Assembly: GCA_002917075.1 (NCBI GenBank)
Contig: NTMA01000086.1
Location: forward strand, 1-64,000
DNA from: Hawksworthiomyces lignivorus
Taxonomy: Eukaryota; Ascomycota; Sordariomycetes; Ophiostomatales; Ophiostomataceae
Direction of reading: 5' to 3'
DNA length: 64,000 nt
Part shown: positions 20,697-33,924 of the stretch, in pieces
Position numbering within the stretch: position 1 is the stretch's first letter
Layout of the letters: the number at the start of each line of letters is the position of its first letter
Program-made: the position numbers and the translations under genes
The notes under the pieces: model-generated
Seen by the model: only the letters and a program-made list of their open reading frames with translations
Databases searched by the model: none
What the model was told of the DNA's origin: nothing

Positions 20697-23402
20697 CCTA
20701 GGCTGCAATTACAGCGATGGTTGCGAATTAAACAATGCGCCTGTCTACCAGTCTAATGATAGGAATAGGAGAATAATATAAGCAGGGTTTTTGAGTGAGT
20801 GAAAAATGAAGCCTGAATTTTGTCATGATAGACTGCAAGTATTGATACTTGAAATACAATAAGACAACACGTCTTAAATTAACAGAGGTACAAAAGCTAC
20901 GGAGCCGACGCAATTGTCAAATAGCGGGCACTCGCCTTCCTTATATGAGCGTATCCTCGACATGCTGGTATTTATAACATGCCAAAGAAAAGACTATTAC
21001 CAACAATGGTTCTTAGGATACCATCACATCATGGCCTCGCCAAGAGGCTATTGCGTGTTGTCCAAGACTTGTTGGTTATCAGTTGAGACGATCATGGACG
21101 AATGAGGTTGCATGAAAGAATCACCCCAAGGCTCTAAGGCTGTAGAAATTGCGTGTAAACCAACAGTGAGCCCCGGTCAAGCTGCTTGCCACCGACAGGT
21201 GGCGACTTGGTCCGACATGCGAGCCCCGGCCAAGCCTCGGCGCTACAGAGACAACGTCATTTTCTTGAAAGGAAAAAAGGTTCTTGAGAGCGCTGCTAGA
21301 GTTTTTAGGCACCTAGCGGTTGAAATGGTATCAATAGAGAAGTAAAAATTCATCCCTTCGCTACCAGGCCAGCTTTGTAACTCATCGCGTTATGATAACT
21401 ACGGAGTTAGCGTAAGTCGCTCCTTCTTGGCCAGTCTTGGCACAAAGGAAGATACGCAGCTGTGCCAGTGAACTGATCAACATCGTCTATATCAGGAAGC
21501 TGAGATAGGATGTAGCCCAAGTGAATAGAAAAACCAAGAAAGTTTCTCGGTTTAGACAGGGAAATGCCCAAAAAGGGAAACTCCAAATAGGAACAGCATT
21601 CACGTATTATCTTAGACACTGAAACAACAAATTCTGCATATAAAAGTATCAGAAGTTCGCAAAGATCAGACATTAAAAAGCTGAACTTCTTCTTCTCTCT
21701 TTTCTTTCATACCTCTGCTACGAACGTCGTCCAAGTACGCTGCTCTGTCCAGATACATTGTTTTCTTTGCCTCTGAATGTTCTGTTTCACAGGCAACAGA
21801 CCAAAAGATCGGGCATGTGACCATACCAAAGGCAGCAAAAATCTTTAATTGTTTACTGTGAAGGGTACTGTGCACTTTAAGGCTTAGGCAGCTATGAGCA
21901 CAGGGAGGAAAGTAGCATTAATTCTCGGTAGTCCTATTTGTTGACGCTAGCCCAGAATCCACAAGACGCTTCACTTTCTTGCCAGTTTACTAGGATGCGC
22001 TTGGCTCTTCCTTGGTATTCTTGCATGGAGCTCGTCTGAAGCGGTAAAGCAAACCCGAAGGACGGACTCTGAATGCGCAATGGAGTGTCTCGTATGCGTG
22101 TGTTGCTAAGCACCGTCAGGGTTTGCCTCGGCGGCGGCGTGGCCGTCTCGATCCCTCACACTGCCATCTATGCAAATTCGACGCAAATAAGACGAATATC
22201 TAGATAAGACAGGCACGCTCGAGGTCCCAGAGGCAACAAGCAAATCGACAATTGCGCAGCGTAGTGATTAGAGCTTGTGTCTCGCTGGAAGCCGCTGGGC
22301 AGGGTGGTCTGAACACTTAGCTAACCAGATTCAGCTGGCGCAGAAGCCCCGGATCGGAAGATGCACGCCATATTTCTATACCCGCCCCAACCTCCCGTGT
22401 TACCCCACATGTCGCCCTACAGGTTGGCGAATATGAGATGGTACCTGTCGGCCATCTGCCGCCGATATTAACTCCATTCTCCGAATACCGTATGCATTTT
22501 AGTCAACACCGTCCACTCGCATATGCGCTGTGCCCAGAGACAGTGTGCAATTCTCCGAGTCTGGTCTGGCCTGCGTCCTTTCAGCCCGTCTGCGCCTCTA
22601 AAACGCAAGCCGCCCATCCCTCCCAAACACGAAATGCACATCGTCCTATTTTCCTCAGCTTTCTGCTTCCTTCCCCAATCTTCTACGGCTGTGGTTCTCC
22701 TCCCCCGTAGCTCTCACCTGCACACTCTGCTATCCCCCTCTAAGTACTGCATTTGTGGTCCACCACTCGTCCCATCTACAGCTGACTGCTAGTCTCTCTT
22801 TTAGCCTCTTTCTTTCGGTCTGCGTCTGATTTGTCCAAGCACAGCAATGTTGTAGTAATGTACCATAATGATGCCTCCTCCCAAAAGGTGTAAGCAAGGT
22901 GTAAGCATACCTGGGTGTGTGCGTTGCCACAACTACTGCCCTCCCGCAGCTGCGTTCGTACAGTAAGGACGTGCAGGTCAAGCTACTGTAGGCGTTGTAT
23001 AGTATGCACTTACGTTTCCTCCCTCGTTCGTCTGTCATTCACCTCCCGTCCGCTGTTCCGTGCTTCCCACCTTTTCAACTTCTTCCGTCTCCGCTGCCAC
23101 TAAGCCTTAGTGGAAACAACTCAATCCCATGCTCCCTCTCTCCCCCCTTCTGTCTTTCTTCGTCCCCCATCCTTTGCCCAGTTCCCATTTTCCTTCCTTT
23201 TATTTTCTCTTCTCAATCTAGTCCCACCAACAAGAGAGCCCTCAGAAACGCCCTGACTCCTTCGTCCCATCGGATCGAAGGCTTCTTTTAATCGAAATCC
23301 TCCCAATTGCACCGTTGAAAGTCTATTCGTCTTCGTCGAATCCTTTCCTCCCTCTTCCCTCTTCCGGCGGTTTCTTGTGTACCGTGATTACGTCATCGCA
23401 AA
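20697..23402. promoter_or_regulatory. 2.7-kb divergent spacer between the ATPase and the 23403 gene
   Basis: The right end, about 22430-23400, is strongly C/T-rich on the plus strand and ends CATCGCAAAATG, so it is read as the leader of the 23403 gene. The left end holds the ATPase promoter. The middle contains only short overlapping frames without recognisable motifs. Confidence 0.55.
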
Positions 23403-24486
23403 ATGGCCGACGCAGCAGCGCCAGTGGTCGACGCAGGTAAGCGCTCACCTTTGCGCAAAGCGACAGGTTGCCCTCTCGACCTTGTCGCCACGCATTATAA
23501 ATAATTTTGCTGTGTTTTCTCTATAATGCGCTTCACCCTACGATGAAAAATTCCCCTTGATGCCGCAACGGCGTGCTGGTTTCTACGTGTTTACTTGGTC
23601 TAGACCAGCAGTCGGAAGCCAAGATCCAATGAATTCCCCGGCTTGCGATTGGCCACTAAGATCTCAGAGAAGCACTCACCAAGCTGGACGTCTCACGGCA
23701 GTTCTCTGCAGACGGGGGGGAGCTTTGGAGGAATGAAACAATTAAATAGCATAGAAAAATGATCGCCCTGCTGACCGCAGTCTTTGTTTGCACAATGCAG
23801 TCGCCACAGAACCGCAGCCGAACGGCACGGAGCCCGTCCCGTCGAGTAACGGCATGACGTTGACCAACGGCACCTGCGCGGCCGAGAAGGCGAGCGACGA
23901 AAAGAAGGAGGAGAGCGGGGATGCCAGCACTAGCGAGTCGAAGGCGCAAGCCGATGAGGCCAAGCCTGCCGACGCCCCTCTGCCGCTGACGGACTCGGCC
24001 GCCGCGCCGGAAGCACCTGCCGCCAACAAGGTGGAACCGGCTGGCTCTTCTTCTGCTGCTGCCCCCGCCCCCGCCGAGAGCAAGAGCGACGAAGCCGAGA
24101 AGGATACCGCCGCTGCTGCTGTTGCCGCTCCGACGACGCTCGCCATCGGCGAAAAGCGCAAGGCAGACGACGATGCCAAGCCTGACGCAGAAACAAACGG
24201 CAGCAGCAACGGCGTTCTCCCGCTGACAGCGGATGCCGAGCCCACTACGGCTGCAGCGACCAATGGCGAATCGGCCGCCAAGAAGTCCAAGACGGACGAG
24301 AGCGCCGAGACGAGCGAGCAGCCCGCCGCTCCCGCCACGGCTGCGGCTGCGACCGAGACTGCTGTGGAGACAAACGGCAGCAGCGCAAAGAAGAACGGCA
24401 GCCGCGCCAAGCGGGAGAAGAAGCCGCTAGCTCCAGTGGGCCGGACGGCGCGGAAGACGCGCAGCCAGGGTCCGGCCGATGCTTGA
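23403..24486 (+). CDS. Small low-complexity, probably nuclear protein, 2 exons
   Basis: Exon 1 is 23403-23436, encoding only MADAAAPVVDA plus one base, and exon 2 is 23801-24486, giving 239 residues. The 364-nt intron (donor GTAAGC, acceptor AATGCAG) is long for this genome, and the join is in phase. The protein is Ala/Glu/Ser/Thr-rich and largely disordered, with basic clusters EKRKADDD, AAKKSKTDE and a strongly basic end (SRAKREKKPLAPVGRTARKTRSQ), which suggest nuclear localisation and perhaps chromatin or nucleic-acid contact. I recognise no domain. The open frame begins earlier at a TTG, but splicing to the short first exon explains the clear ATG and leader. Confidence 0.72.
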
Positions 24487-27400
24487 GAGCCGAAAAAGAC
24501 AGGCGCGGAGGCCGCTCATTGAGAGAGGGCTGCTGCAAGAGAAGAGAATAAGAGGATCCATCTAGGAAAGATAGATGCGCTGGTCCCCGCAAGCTCTTAT
24601 ATGCCGCGGCTCAAACGGCAATTTTACTACAAGGTAGGTAGAGGGAGAATGGATTTGCGTTGATCTGCGATGAAAAAAAATGGAGATCGCCTATCGGGGC
24701 TGAAAAGAGAGACTCTCGTCTCTTTATGTCTTGTACTTTGCTTATGAGTATTTTGTTTTTCACGTTGTCTTTTCTTTTCGGGTTGCTGTTTCCCCTGCTG
24801 GTTTTTGCTTTTATTGGGATAACAATGTTGGAACAGTTCTCCCAATCAAATGGGGTTGGGTTGTTCTGGTGGGTGTTCGATGGGTGTTCCGATGGATATG
24901 TGGACGCAAACTATCCTTATTTGTGCCAGGTTTTTGGTCTTCTGGCCCGGAGCAGCAAGTAACTGCATATATGGCTAGATAGGCATTCTTGAAATAGCAG
25001 CAGATAGATATGCAGTGAAAATAAAGAGAAAGCATGCTCCATACTAGCTGGGACAGAACAATACGCGAGCACAGCTGAAAGCCAGATAAAGAACCGAAAA
25101 TGGACGAGACGGCGTTCATAGCACAGAATTCTCAGCTTTGTCGGTCTTAGCGAGTAAGCTGTGCGTCTACCCGCACCGCAACATCATACCGCTATCTTCA
25201 CCTCTGCGCCATGTTCGTCTCGCGAGAAATAGCAATGAGCACAGGTGCTTCGCCTGAAGGCCATCTCATAATAGTTACGCTCAGCTGCTGATAACTTGGG
25301 GTAAGACGCCAAGCAGCCACATTGTCGCGATTAACTATTTGAACATCCTTTATATCGACATCTGGGATAGCCTCAATCTTCAAGATAGCGTTAGTTCGAT
25401 TGGGATTCAATAGACATCTTCAGCCCCGACTTGGCACAGGCCATTTGTAGACTTTTTTTTTCCTCTCTGCTATATTTGCAAGCGAGCAACCCAGACAATA
25501 TTACTTCAGCGTACGATGTGACAAGCACAAGCAGCACAGAACAAAGCTCGGCCTGATCAGAAAAGACAGTGTCTTCGTCAAATGCACAGCGGAAGACAAC
25601 ATATGTTTGGGCACAGAACTAGAGGAATGCCAGTTCAGTGAAACTCCAAACAAGAATTCATCCTTGGAAAGGCCCCTGTTAATGCTTTATATAGCACAAG
25701 ATTCGCAAAAATCGTCATCAACAAAATGTGACAGAGCCTGGTTCCTGCCTTATACGGCTGCAAGGGCAACAAGGGGAAAGGCCATGTTTATGATCAGCCG
25801 TAAGTAATATGTGACAGTATAGTATGCAAATTCTTTGAACAAGGCTGAAGAGCGGAATAAGACACAGGGAAGTGTTCCTGGCGGTAGGTCATCTGAGCGT
25901 GCATCGCGTAGTCATCTGGGAGAATATCGATACATGTTTACAGCGAAATTTACATACACGACCATAAAGTTTTACGCGATCCCTGCGCTTCGTAAGCTTA
26001 AGACAATGCTTGATACGACGCTGTTGGTGCCAAGGAAAACAACCTCGTATCCGAATAGCTCTGCTGTGAATTTGTTTGTGCGCGTGCCAAGCTACATAAT
26101 CGCTTTTTTTCCGAGTTCTAACTGGCGTGCAACCTCTAACGGTTTTTTCAGTACTGGGTTGGTGCATAACGGTAAGGTACAGTGCATCACATTCTTCCCA
26201 CTCTTCCGCCGTAGCGAATGGCAAAAATAGAAACAGATTCCTGTTTTGCGGGACGTAAAAGCTTTCTAGCGCAAACCAGCCCCCCGTCCCGTCCCCCTCC
26301 CTCCTTTGTGAATACGAACGCCGCGTCTTGTGAACAATTTTAGTCCAGGGGCCAAGTGAGACTATATGGCGGTAGCTTTACATGGCTCGCATGGGAACTG
26401 GCTTATGCTGTGGCTGAATTCTTTTACTGTCGGATGCCCTTAAAAAAGGGAAGGCAAAAAAAAAAAAAAAAAAAAAAATAGGGGCTAACCAGAAAACCCA
26501 GCAAAATCAAATCCGAAAAAAATAGAGAGAAGGTGTGATAAACCAAATTCTTTTTGTGGCACAGAATATTACTGTTTATGCTTACCTGTAGGAAGCAGAA
26601 GGAATATACCAACTCGTACCTGTACACGAACATAGTAGGAAGAGTAAAGGAGCCATAGTCTCTCCTCTCTGGCGCCATTCCTCGTCCCCTATTCCACAAT
26701 GAGGTCACTAGTTCCTTGCCATCATCTGGCTTCTTGTTTCAAAAAGAGAGACCCATTTTTGCTTTTCCAGCCCTGATAACCGATTGATTGAGTTTGCACG
26801 GTATATTCCGCAACGTGTGTCTCATACGTACACACAGGTTTGGGTATTGCGAATCCCATATCTTACGCAGTCGTACATACAGAGGAAGAAGGACCTGCTT
26901 CGTTGGGAAGTGGAGCATGGAAAGACTCGATGATAATTGCGTATACGTATCCTCGTACTCGCCGTTCGTGCTCCGTACTCCGTGCATACTACATCTTATA
27001 CACAACCATCCTCTATGGCTCCACTTGTCAAATCTAGGCCTCCACGTCAACGGTACCCTACGGAAGAAGCGCATATGCGAAGAGCCCTTTTTCTGGCCAT
27101 TTCTGGCTTTTTCTCACTACCCCTGCACCACACGTCGCACCTCTCCACACACCCCTTGCGCGAAAAGGGAAGAAGGCATTCCGTTTGTTTGCAGAGTACG
27201 AGTAATGATTTCTTTTGATTTTTCTCTGGTCTATTCCCCGTATCCCTCATTCTCATCGAAAAAAGTTGCTTTCCTTGTTTTGCTTCGATTGCGATTCTGT
27301 CTCTATTCACTCGTTTGACATTCATTTTTGATTTTCCTTTGCCCGTTCGCTTCTCCTTGTCAACGATCGTTTTGCATTTGCTCTTGTGCTCTGCCTCTGT

Positions 27401-28407
27401 CTCTATCGCGTCGTTCCTTTTCCTTATCTGCCCAACAAGCCAGAAGATCGTTCCATCCCACTACTGTGAATCTTGGCGATCATTCCTCCCACCCATCCAT
27501 CTGATCAGCACGCAGAACGGTTTTCGGAGAAAATATTTCAAGGGCGAAACAAAAAAGCAAAAAAAAGAGAGAAACAGGTCCTGGATCCCGCTCAAGTTCA
27601 GCTTGTCTAAGACTTGCGTCACGTCACCTTCTTGCTTGCTATCTTGCAAAGAAGCAGAAGGCAGCATACAGCGACAGTAGGCAAAGAAGAGATTGGCTAC
27701 ACGCCCATCTCTTCATTGTGTTAGCCTGTCCAATCATCCTCGCGCAGAGAGAGGTACAAGAACGAAACGAAATCCTCCGTATAACCAAGAGACACTCTCT
27801 CGGCTTACCCACGTGCTATCTGTCACCACGTCCTCGCACAGAAGAAGCACCGAATTTCTTGTTCAGGATTCAGACGCTCGTCGATTCTTTCTTTGTCAAA
27901 GGCTTCGCTTTGTGTCTTCACCTCGCTAGAAACGGCGACAAACAACGACGACAACAGGAGTGAACAGACAAAGACGAACCCGGCCGCCAGAAGGCTTCAA
28001 AAGCCAACTTCCATTCGTTTTCAGCTTGTTCCAAAGACGATTTGCTCGGCTTCGTGCCAGTCAGATCCTGATTTCATTTCATTTTCTGTCCGCCCCTCCC
28101 TCGGGAACCATTATTGTCGATAGCGACGAAAGTATATGGTATATTTGGACAATTGCATCCGCCGAGTCCTTCTACCCGCGTCTATAACAGGTCTATATCA
28201 GCCGGCTCTGATCAATCCACATCCTTGGGAGGCAGCCAAGAACAGTTGGAAAAGCGGAAGGACAATACGAGAAAATAAGTATTGTTAATATCGACCCTCT
28301 CCCGAACCGTTGCTTCAGCCCCTTCCGGCTTCTGCACGTTCTTCTTCTTTTATTATCCCCCTTCTCCCCCGCAATTTTGCTCTTCTCGACCACCTCCGGG
28401 ACGTCGA
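24487..28407. other. 3.9-kb spacer with A tract and the long leader of the CSC1-like gene
   Basis: The left part is the 3' flank of the 23403 gene. There is a run of 23 A at 26456-26478. From about 27200 to 28407 the plus strand is C/T-rich with several short ATG frames, consistent with a long leader carrying upstream ORFs. A 70-codon minus-strand frame at 25198-25410 looks protein-like but matches nothing I know. No other gene is supported. Confidence 0.5.
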
Positions 28408-31400
28408 ATGGGCAAGGCACAATCTGCCATGGATACAGTTACAAAAGTTGTGCCGTTTATTCTCCGCAGAGATGACGATGCTCCTGCACCGACTCCCACA
28501 GATGCAGCCGACGAGCTGCTCCAGCTGCTCCGGAATCCTTTCGGTACACAAGTGAGCATCTGATATACCCTCTCCCCCCTTTTTCCCTCTCTATGTCGCT
28601 TTTTTTTCTCTGCTGACCCAGACAGCTGCAAGTTGGTTCCATCTGGGCATCAGTGGGCACATCTTTCGGTATCACTGCTGGCATCGCTCTTCTGTTCTGC
28701 CTCATCCGCCCATACAACACTGTCGTCTACGCTCCAAAATTAAAGCACGCCGATGAACAGCACACGCCGCCTCCGGTAGGTAAAGGCATCTTTGCTTGGA
28801 TTGGCCCTCTATGGAAGACGACCGAGGACGACCTGGTTCGCATGGTCGGCATGGATGCTACGATTTTTATGCGCTTTGCTAAAATGTGCCGCAACATCTT
28901 TATAACTCTTGCCATTCTTGGCTGCTCTATCTTAATACCTGTCAACTATACCAAGAGTAAACGATATGGAAACGACGTGTGGCTTCAATTGCTCGGCCCT
29001 GCCAACGTCTTCGGCGACCCCCAGTGGGCCACAACCGCTATGACCTGGATCTTTAATCTCGTCGTCTGCTTTTTCTTGTGGTGGAACTATAGAAAGGTTC
29101 TCAGGCTGCGGAGACTATACTTTGATAGCCCAGAATATCAAATGAGTCTTCACTCCCGGACTCTGATGGTATGTGCTTCGGATTTTGTTTTTGTCCTCTT
29201 CATTTCCTCTCCCATAGTCTATTCTTCATGGCCTCTTCTTGGCTTGTATTTAGCCCTTGGCTGACTCTTGACTAGCTGTATGACATCCCCAAGAATTTTG
29301 GCTCAGATGAAGGCATTGCTCGCATCATCGACCAAGTCGCGCCGAATTCATCTTTCTCCCGCACTGCCATCGCCCGCAATGTCAAAGTGCTCCCTGAGCT
29401 TATCAAGGAGCATGAGAAGACCGTTCGTTCTCTGGAACAGGTGCTCGCCAAGTACCTCAAAGACCCTCAGAATCTCCCTCCCGCACGCCCCATGTGCTAC
29501 CCATCGAAGCGCGACCACTCTTACGACACCTACCCCAAGGGCCAAAAGGTTGACGCTATCGAGTATCTCACGCAGCGCATCAAGGACCTCGAGCTCGAGA
29601 TCAAGGAGGTCCGCCAGAGCGTCGACAAGCGGAATACCATGTCGTATGGGTTTGCGTCGTACTCCGACATCAGTGAGGCCCACTCGATCGCCTACGCAGC
29701 CCGGAAAAAGAGACCACAAGGCACTTCCATCAAATTGGCAACCCGGCCGAGCGACATCATCTGGGACAACATGCCGCTGAGCGCCTCCACGCGCAGCCGC
29801 CGCCGCTTCATGACCAATCTCTGGGTTGCCTTGCTAACTGTGCTGTGGGTCGCCCCCAACGCCATGATCGCCATCTTCCTCGTCAACTTGAGCAATCTGG
29901 GTCTGGTCTGGCCCGCGTTCCAGACGCAGCTGGAGGCGAACACCGGCTTCTGGCAGATCGTGCAGGGTGTGGCCTCGCCCGCCGTCACCTCCGCCTTCTA
30001 CCTGCTCCTTCCCATCTTCTTCCGCCGCCTTGCCATCCAGTCCGGCGACCAGACGAAAACTGGCCGCGAGCGCCACGTGCTGGCCAAGCTGTACTCGTTC
30101 TTCGTCTTCAACAACCTCATCATCTTTTCCCTCTTCAGTGCCGTCTGGGGTTTCATTTCAGCCGTGATTGACAAGACCAACAAGGGCGAGGACGGATGGC
30201 AGGCAATCGTGTCGGAGCAGCCGGGCAACTACCTGCTCAGCGGCCTCTGCAACATCTCCCCCTTCTGGATCACCTGGCTGCTGCAGCGCCAGCTAGGCGT
30301 GGCCACCGACCTCGCCCAGCTGTGGCCGCTGTTCTGGGGCTTCATCATGCGCAAGTTTTCTAGCCCGACGCCGCGCGAGATGATCGAGCTGACAGCGCCG
30401 CCATCGTTCGACTATGCCAGCTACTACAACTACTTCCTCTACTACTCGACCGTGGCGCTGTGCTTTGCCGTCATCCAGCCGCTCGTCCTACCCGCAGCGG
30501 CCATCTACTTTGCCATCGATGTCATCTTGCGCAAGTACCTGATCCTCTACGTGTTTGTCACCAAGACGGAGTCTGGCGGTGCCTTCTGGCGCGTCCTCTT
30601 CAACCGCTTCGTCTTTGGCACCGTGCTAGCTGATCTGATCGCCTTCCTGATCGTCTTTGTCCGCGGCAACAGCAACCACTACCAGGCGTATGCCATCGCG
30701 CCACTGCCCTTCTTGGTGATCCTCTTCAAGATCCTGTGTGCTCGCGCCTACGACGACAAGATCCAGTACTACACCACGCAGAACGTCATGGCGCACCCCG
30801 AGGCCGGCCTGGACATTGCCAGCAAGGAGAATCTGCGCAGCGACCGCTTGGCGGCGCGCTTCGGCCACCCGGCCCTGTACAAGCCGCTCATCACGCCCAT
30901 GGTGCACGCCAAGGCGCAGAACATCCTGGCCAGCGTGTACTCGGGGCGGCTGACTGCGGGCCGCGAGGCGGGCTCTGGCGACAGCATGTCCGTGTCAGGC
31001 TACTCGGACACGTATGTGATGGACCCGATGAATTCGAAGCGGCCCGGCAAGGCGGCGAGCGCGGCCATGCCTGGATTCGAGGTCGTACCCGAGTCGCGCC
31101 TCGACTTTGAGTACTACAAGAACCGCGACGAGTTTGCCGACGAGCACGGCGGCGGCGAGATCTTTGGCACCGCGCGCGATCTGATCCGGCCCGGCACCCC
31201 AGGCAGCAGCACGCTGGTCGGCGACCCGGACTCCCGGCCCGGCACTCCGCAGGGCGGCATGACCGGCCGCCGGCAGTATTCGCAGGCGTCGGGTAGCGGC
31301 TATCCCGGTGGTAGCGGCGGCGGAGGCGAAACGGGAACCATTTACGCGCCGGGCTACAACAAGCCTGGCGCGCCCAGCCCGCCCGTGGCCTCGCCGTACG

Positions 31401-31897
31401 GCGTCACGCCCGTGCGTACGCAGTCGCCGGCGCCGTACGACGGCCGCCGGTCGGCGTCGCCCGGCCCCAACATGGCGCTCGGCCCCAGCGTGGACCTGAC
31501 GCGGTCGCGGTCGCCGCTGTACAGCAGCGGCAACGACAGCTCCAGCAACCTGGTGGGCAACGCGGCGGCCATGCCCGTCACGGCGCCCCTGCCGCGCGCT
31601 GCCAGCCCCGGCATGGGCATGGGCAGTCCGCGGTCAGCCAGCCGCAACGCCAGCCGCAGCGCCAGTGGTGGGCCCGGCGTCGGCCCCGACTGGAGCATGG
31701 ACCGTCCGATGAGCAACCCGCGCGCGCCCGGCATGTACGGCGGCGGCCCTCACGGCTACGGCAACCTTCCGCAGGAAGAGGTGGACACGGAGCAGGACCC
31801 GATGCAGTACGACTACTTCCGCAGCCGGCCGCAGAGGCGGGAGGTGGGCAGCCGGAACAACAGCACCGGCTATCCCGGCAGAGCGCCGCCGAGCTAG
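28408..31897 (+). CDS. CSC1/RSN1-family calcium-permeable osmosensitive channel (DUF221), 3 exons
   Basis: Exons are 28408-28551, 28626-29168 and 29276-31897, giving 1102 residues. Introns are GTGAGC...GACAG (74 nt) and GTATGT...ACTAG (107 nt, branch CTGAC), both phase 0. The order fits the family: a first membrane segment (VGTSFGITAGIALLFCLIRP), the late-exocytosis type N-terminal region with KTTEDDLVRMVGMDATIFMRF, a cytosolic loop after LYDIPKNFG, then the RSN1/7TM part from RPSDIIWDNMPLS through the multiple helices around FNNLIIFSLFSAVWGF and TWLLQRQLG. The last 300 or so residues are a Gly/Pro/Ser-rich cytosolic tail with repeated RPGTP motifs. Plant OSCA and yeast Csc1 relatives are osmotically or mechanically gated cation channels. 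The last exon is far more GC-rich than its surroundings. A second ATG 21 bases downstream (MDTVTK) is also possible as start. Confidence 0.93.
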
Positions 31898-32490
31898 GCG
31901 CCCGGCCGCTCTGCCACCGTCCCCCTGCCCGCCAGACGGAGGCGCAACAGCCTCCGCCGGGAGCTGTGGCGAAATGGAGCCGGTGCAAGCAGCACGGGGT
32001 GATCCTCAACATGCCCTTCATTTCTGTTTTCTTTTTTTGTACTCCCCTTTATACTATCTACTCGTATTTAATCTTCTCTCACGCGGTCTTCCCAGCCTGA
32101 ACTGGACGTCAGCACGAGGGAGGCCGTACGGAATATCGGTGTTTCTTGTCACGTTTCTTTTTTATTTTCTTCTTGCATGTGTCAGGGGCGGCTCCTTGTT
32201 TTTTCTTTTTTTTGTTTGGCATTTGTCTCGCGAATAGACAAAGCAGCGGAGAATACCATACAAGCACATACATAGACTGGACAGGAATAGCGGGCAAGAG
32301 GGCGGAAGATAATAGCGTGTCCCCAGACACTGAACGACCTGCCATGAACATATATCATTTATTTTGTTGTCATCTTCATCAAAGAACGGCGTTAAACAGT
32401 TTCAATATCTATCTACGTTATACTAATGTTTTGGATATATATATAAATCAAGTCATGTTCCGTAAATCGTCGTAGCAAAACGGGCCATTC
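31898..32490. other. Spacer between convergent CSC1-like and PAQR genes
   Basis: This is 3' flank of two convergent genes. The left half is T-rich with TTTTTTTCTTTT runs, which may serve 3'-end formation. No gene is seen. Confidence 0.6.
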
Positions 32491-33924
32491 CTACAGCACC
32501 CCGCCGGCGAGCTCGACCGGCAGCGCTGGGCACTCGGCACCCATAACGTGGTGGTGGTGGATGTATGCCTGCATGACGCCGCGCAGATGGGCGGTCGCGG
32601 CGAGCAGCACAAATACGTGGAAGATCTGGTGCGAGCTGCCCCAGATGTCGAACCGCCCAGGGCGCAGCCGTTCCGGCAGGCGAGCCTAGGAGAGAAGCAG
32701 GTCAGTCAGAGCTAAAAAAAAAAAAAAAAAAAAAAAAGCTAGGAGAACACATACTGCGTAGAGAAAGGCGCCGAAGATGTAGAGGAACCCCTGCAGGAGG
32801 ACCCAGTTGAGGCCGATGCGGTCGTTGAGGCGCTGGTAGCGGGCGGCCAGCGAGTTGTGGACGTCGTTGGTGGCGGAGTTCTCGAGGACGAAGAGGGCGT
32901 GGGCGATGGGGATGACGCCGGAGGCGCCGAGGCCGACGAAGAGGAGGGCGCGGTAGGGCCGCCAGGCGGGGGTGCGGAAGTGCTCGAACCAGGAGGCGGC
33001 GAGGCAGGCGAGGCCGAGCAGGGCGATGAGGTAGAGGTAGGCGGCGAGCCAGCGCGGGTGGCAGAAGAAGCCGTAGTAGAGGGTGGGCACGTAGCTGCCG
33101 ACGATGAGGAAGACGATGCCCGAGTAGTCGAGCTTGTTGCCCCAGCGGGCGACGGCCGGGCTGTGGTTGCTGAGGGCGTGGTAGGTGGCGCTCATGCCGA
33201 GGCAGGCGACGGCGCCGGCGGCGAAGCAGGTGAGGACGAGCGTGGAGGAGGCGGACGCGGGCGACGGCGTCGCGACGGCCGAGAAGAAGGCGGACACGAT
33301 CGTCTCAGTGCGGTTGCTGCCGCTGCCGCCGCCGATGCCTGAGATATTGCTGCCGATGCCGCTAGCTGTACCGCCGCCGCCGCCGCCCAGGAGGCCCTCT
33401 TCGACGGTGGCCACCCACCACGCGTGCAGGTGCGGCGGCGCCGCGCGGCCGGCCATGCGCGCGGCCGCGTCCAGGTAGGGCAGGACGCCGAGCCGCGTGC
33501 GCTCCACGTACAGGCCGGCGCCCAGCAGGGCGGCCACGACGGCGCCGACCAGGTGGGTCCAGATGTTGACCGACTCGTTGTGGATGCCCAGCACGCTGGC
33601 CAGCGACGCCACGTAGCTGTTGGACGTCGGGCGGTAGCCGCGCAGGATGTAGGCGTTGTCGCGCCGCCACGCCGGCAGGTCGTCCCAGTGCAGCAGCGCG
33701 TAGGCGACGCGCTTGGCCGTGCGCACGGAGCCCCGGCGGGCGGCCTTGCCGGCGGTGCCCCCGGCTGGAGTTGCCGGCCTATGTGGCGTGTCGTTGGCGC
33801 TGGTGCTGGCGCTGGTGCTGGCACCAGCGCTCTCAGCGGGCGCGTCTTTTCCGACAGCAGGGTCGCTGGCCGTCCTCTTGTGCCGCCGAGCGCGGCCGGA
33901 GCCGTGCTTGGACTTGGATGGCAT
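32491..33924 (-). CDS. PAQR / adiponectin receptor-haemolysin III family membrane protein (Izh-like), 2 exons
   Basis: Exons are 33924-32755 and 32685-32491, joining in phase 0 to 454 residues. The 69-nt intron (GTATGT...CCTAG) contains a 24-base T run on the sense strand. PAQR signatures are [47 protein letters not shown] (His near 249), LDYSGI (Asp near 266) and SHQIFHVFV in the last exon; these His/Asp residues bind a metal in the family. About seven membrane helices are visible. The first 75 residues are Ser/Ala-rich and basic. The loop after the first helix (residues about 141-225) is long and carries a poly-Gly stretch and Ser/Asn-rich sequence not usual in this family. Yeast Izh proteins affect zinc and sterol homeostasis. 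The exact role here is unknown. Confidence 0.92.

Noticed and set aside
25198..25410. 70-codon minus-strand frame with protein-like composition
   Set aside because: Too short, no leader, no splice partners and no recognised family. It may be a relic, but I cannot support it.
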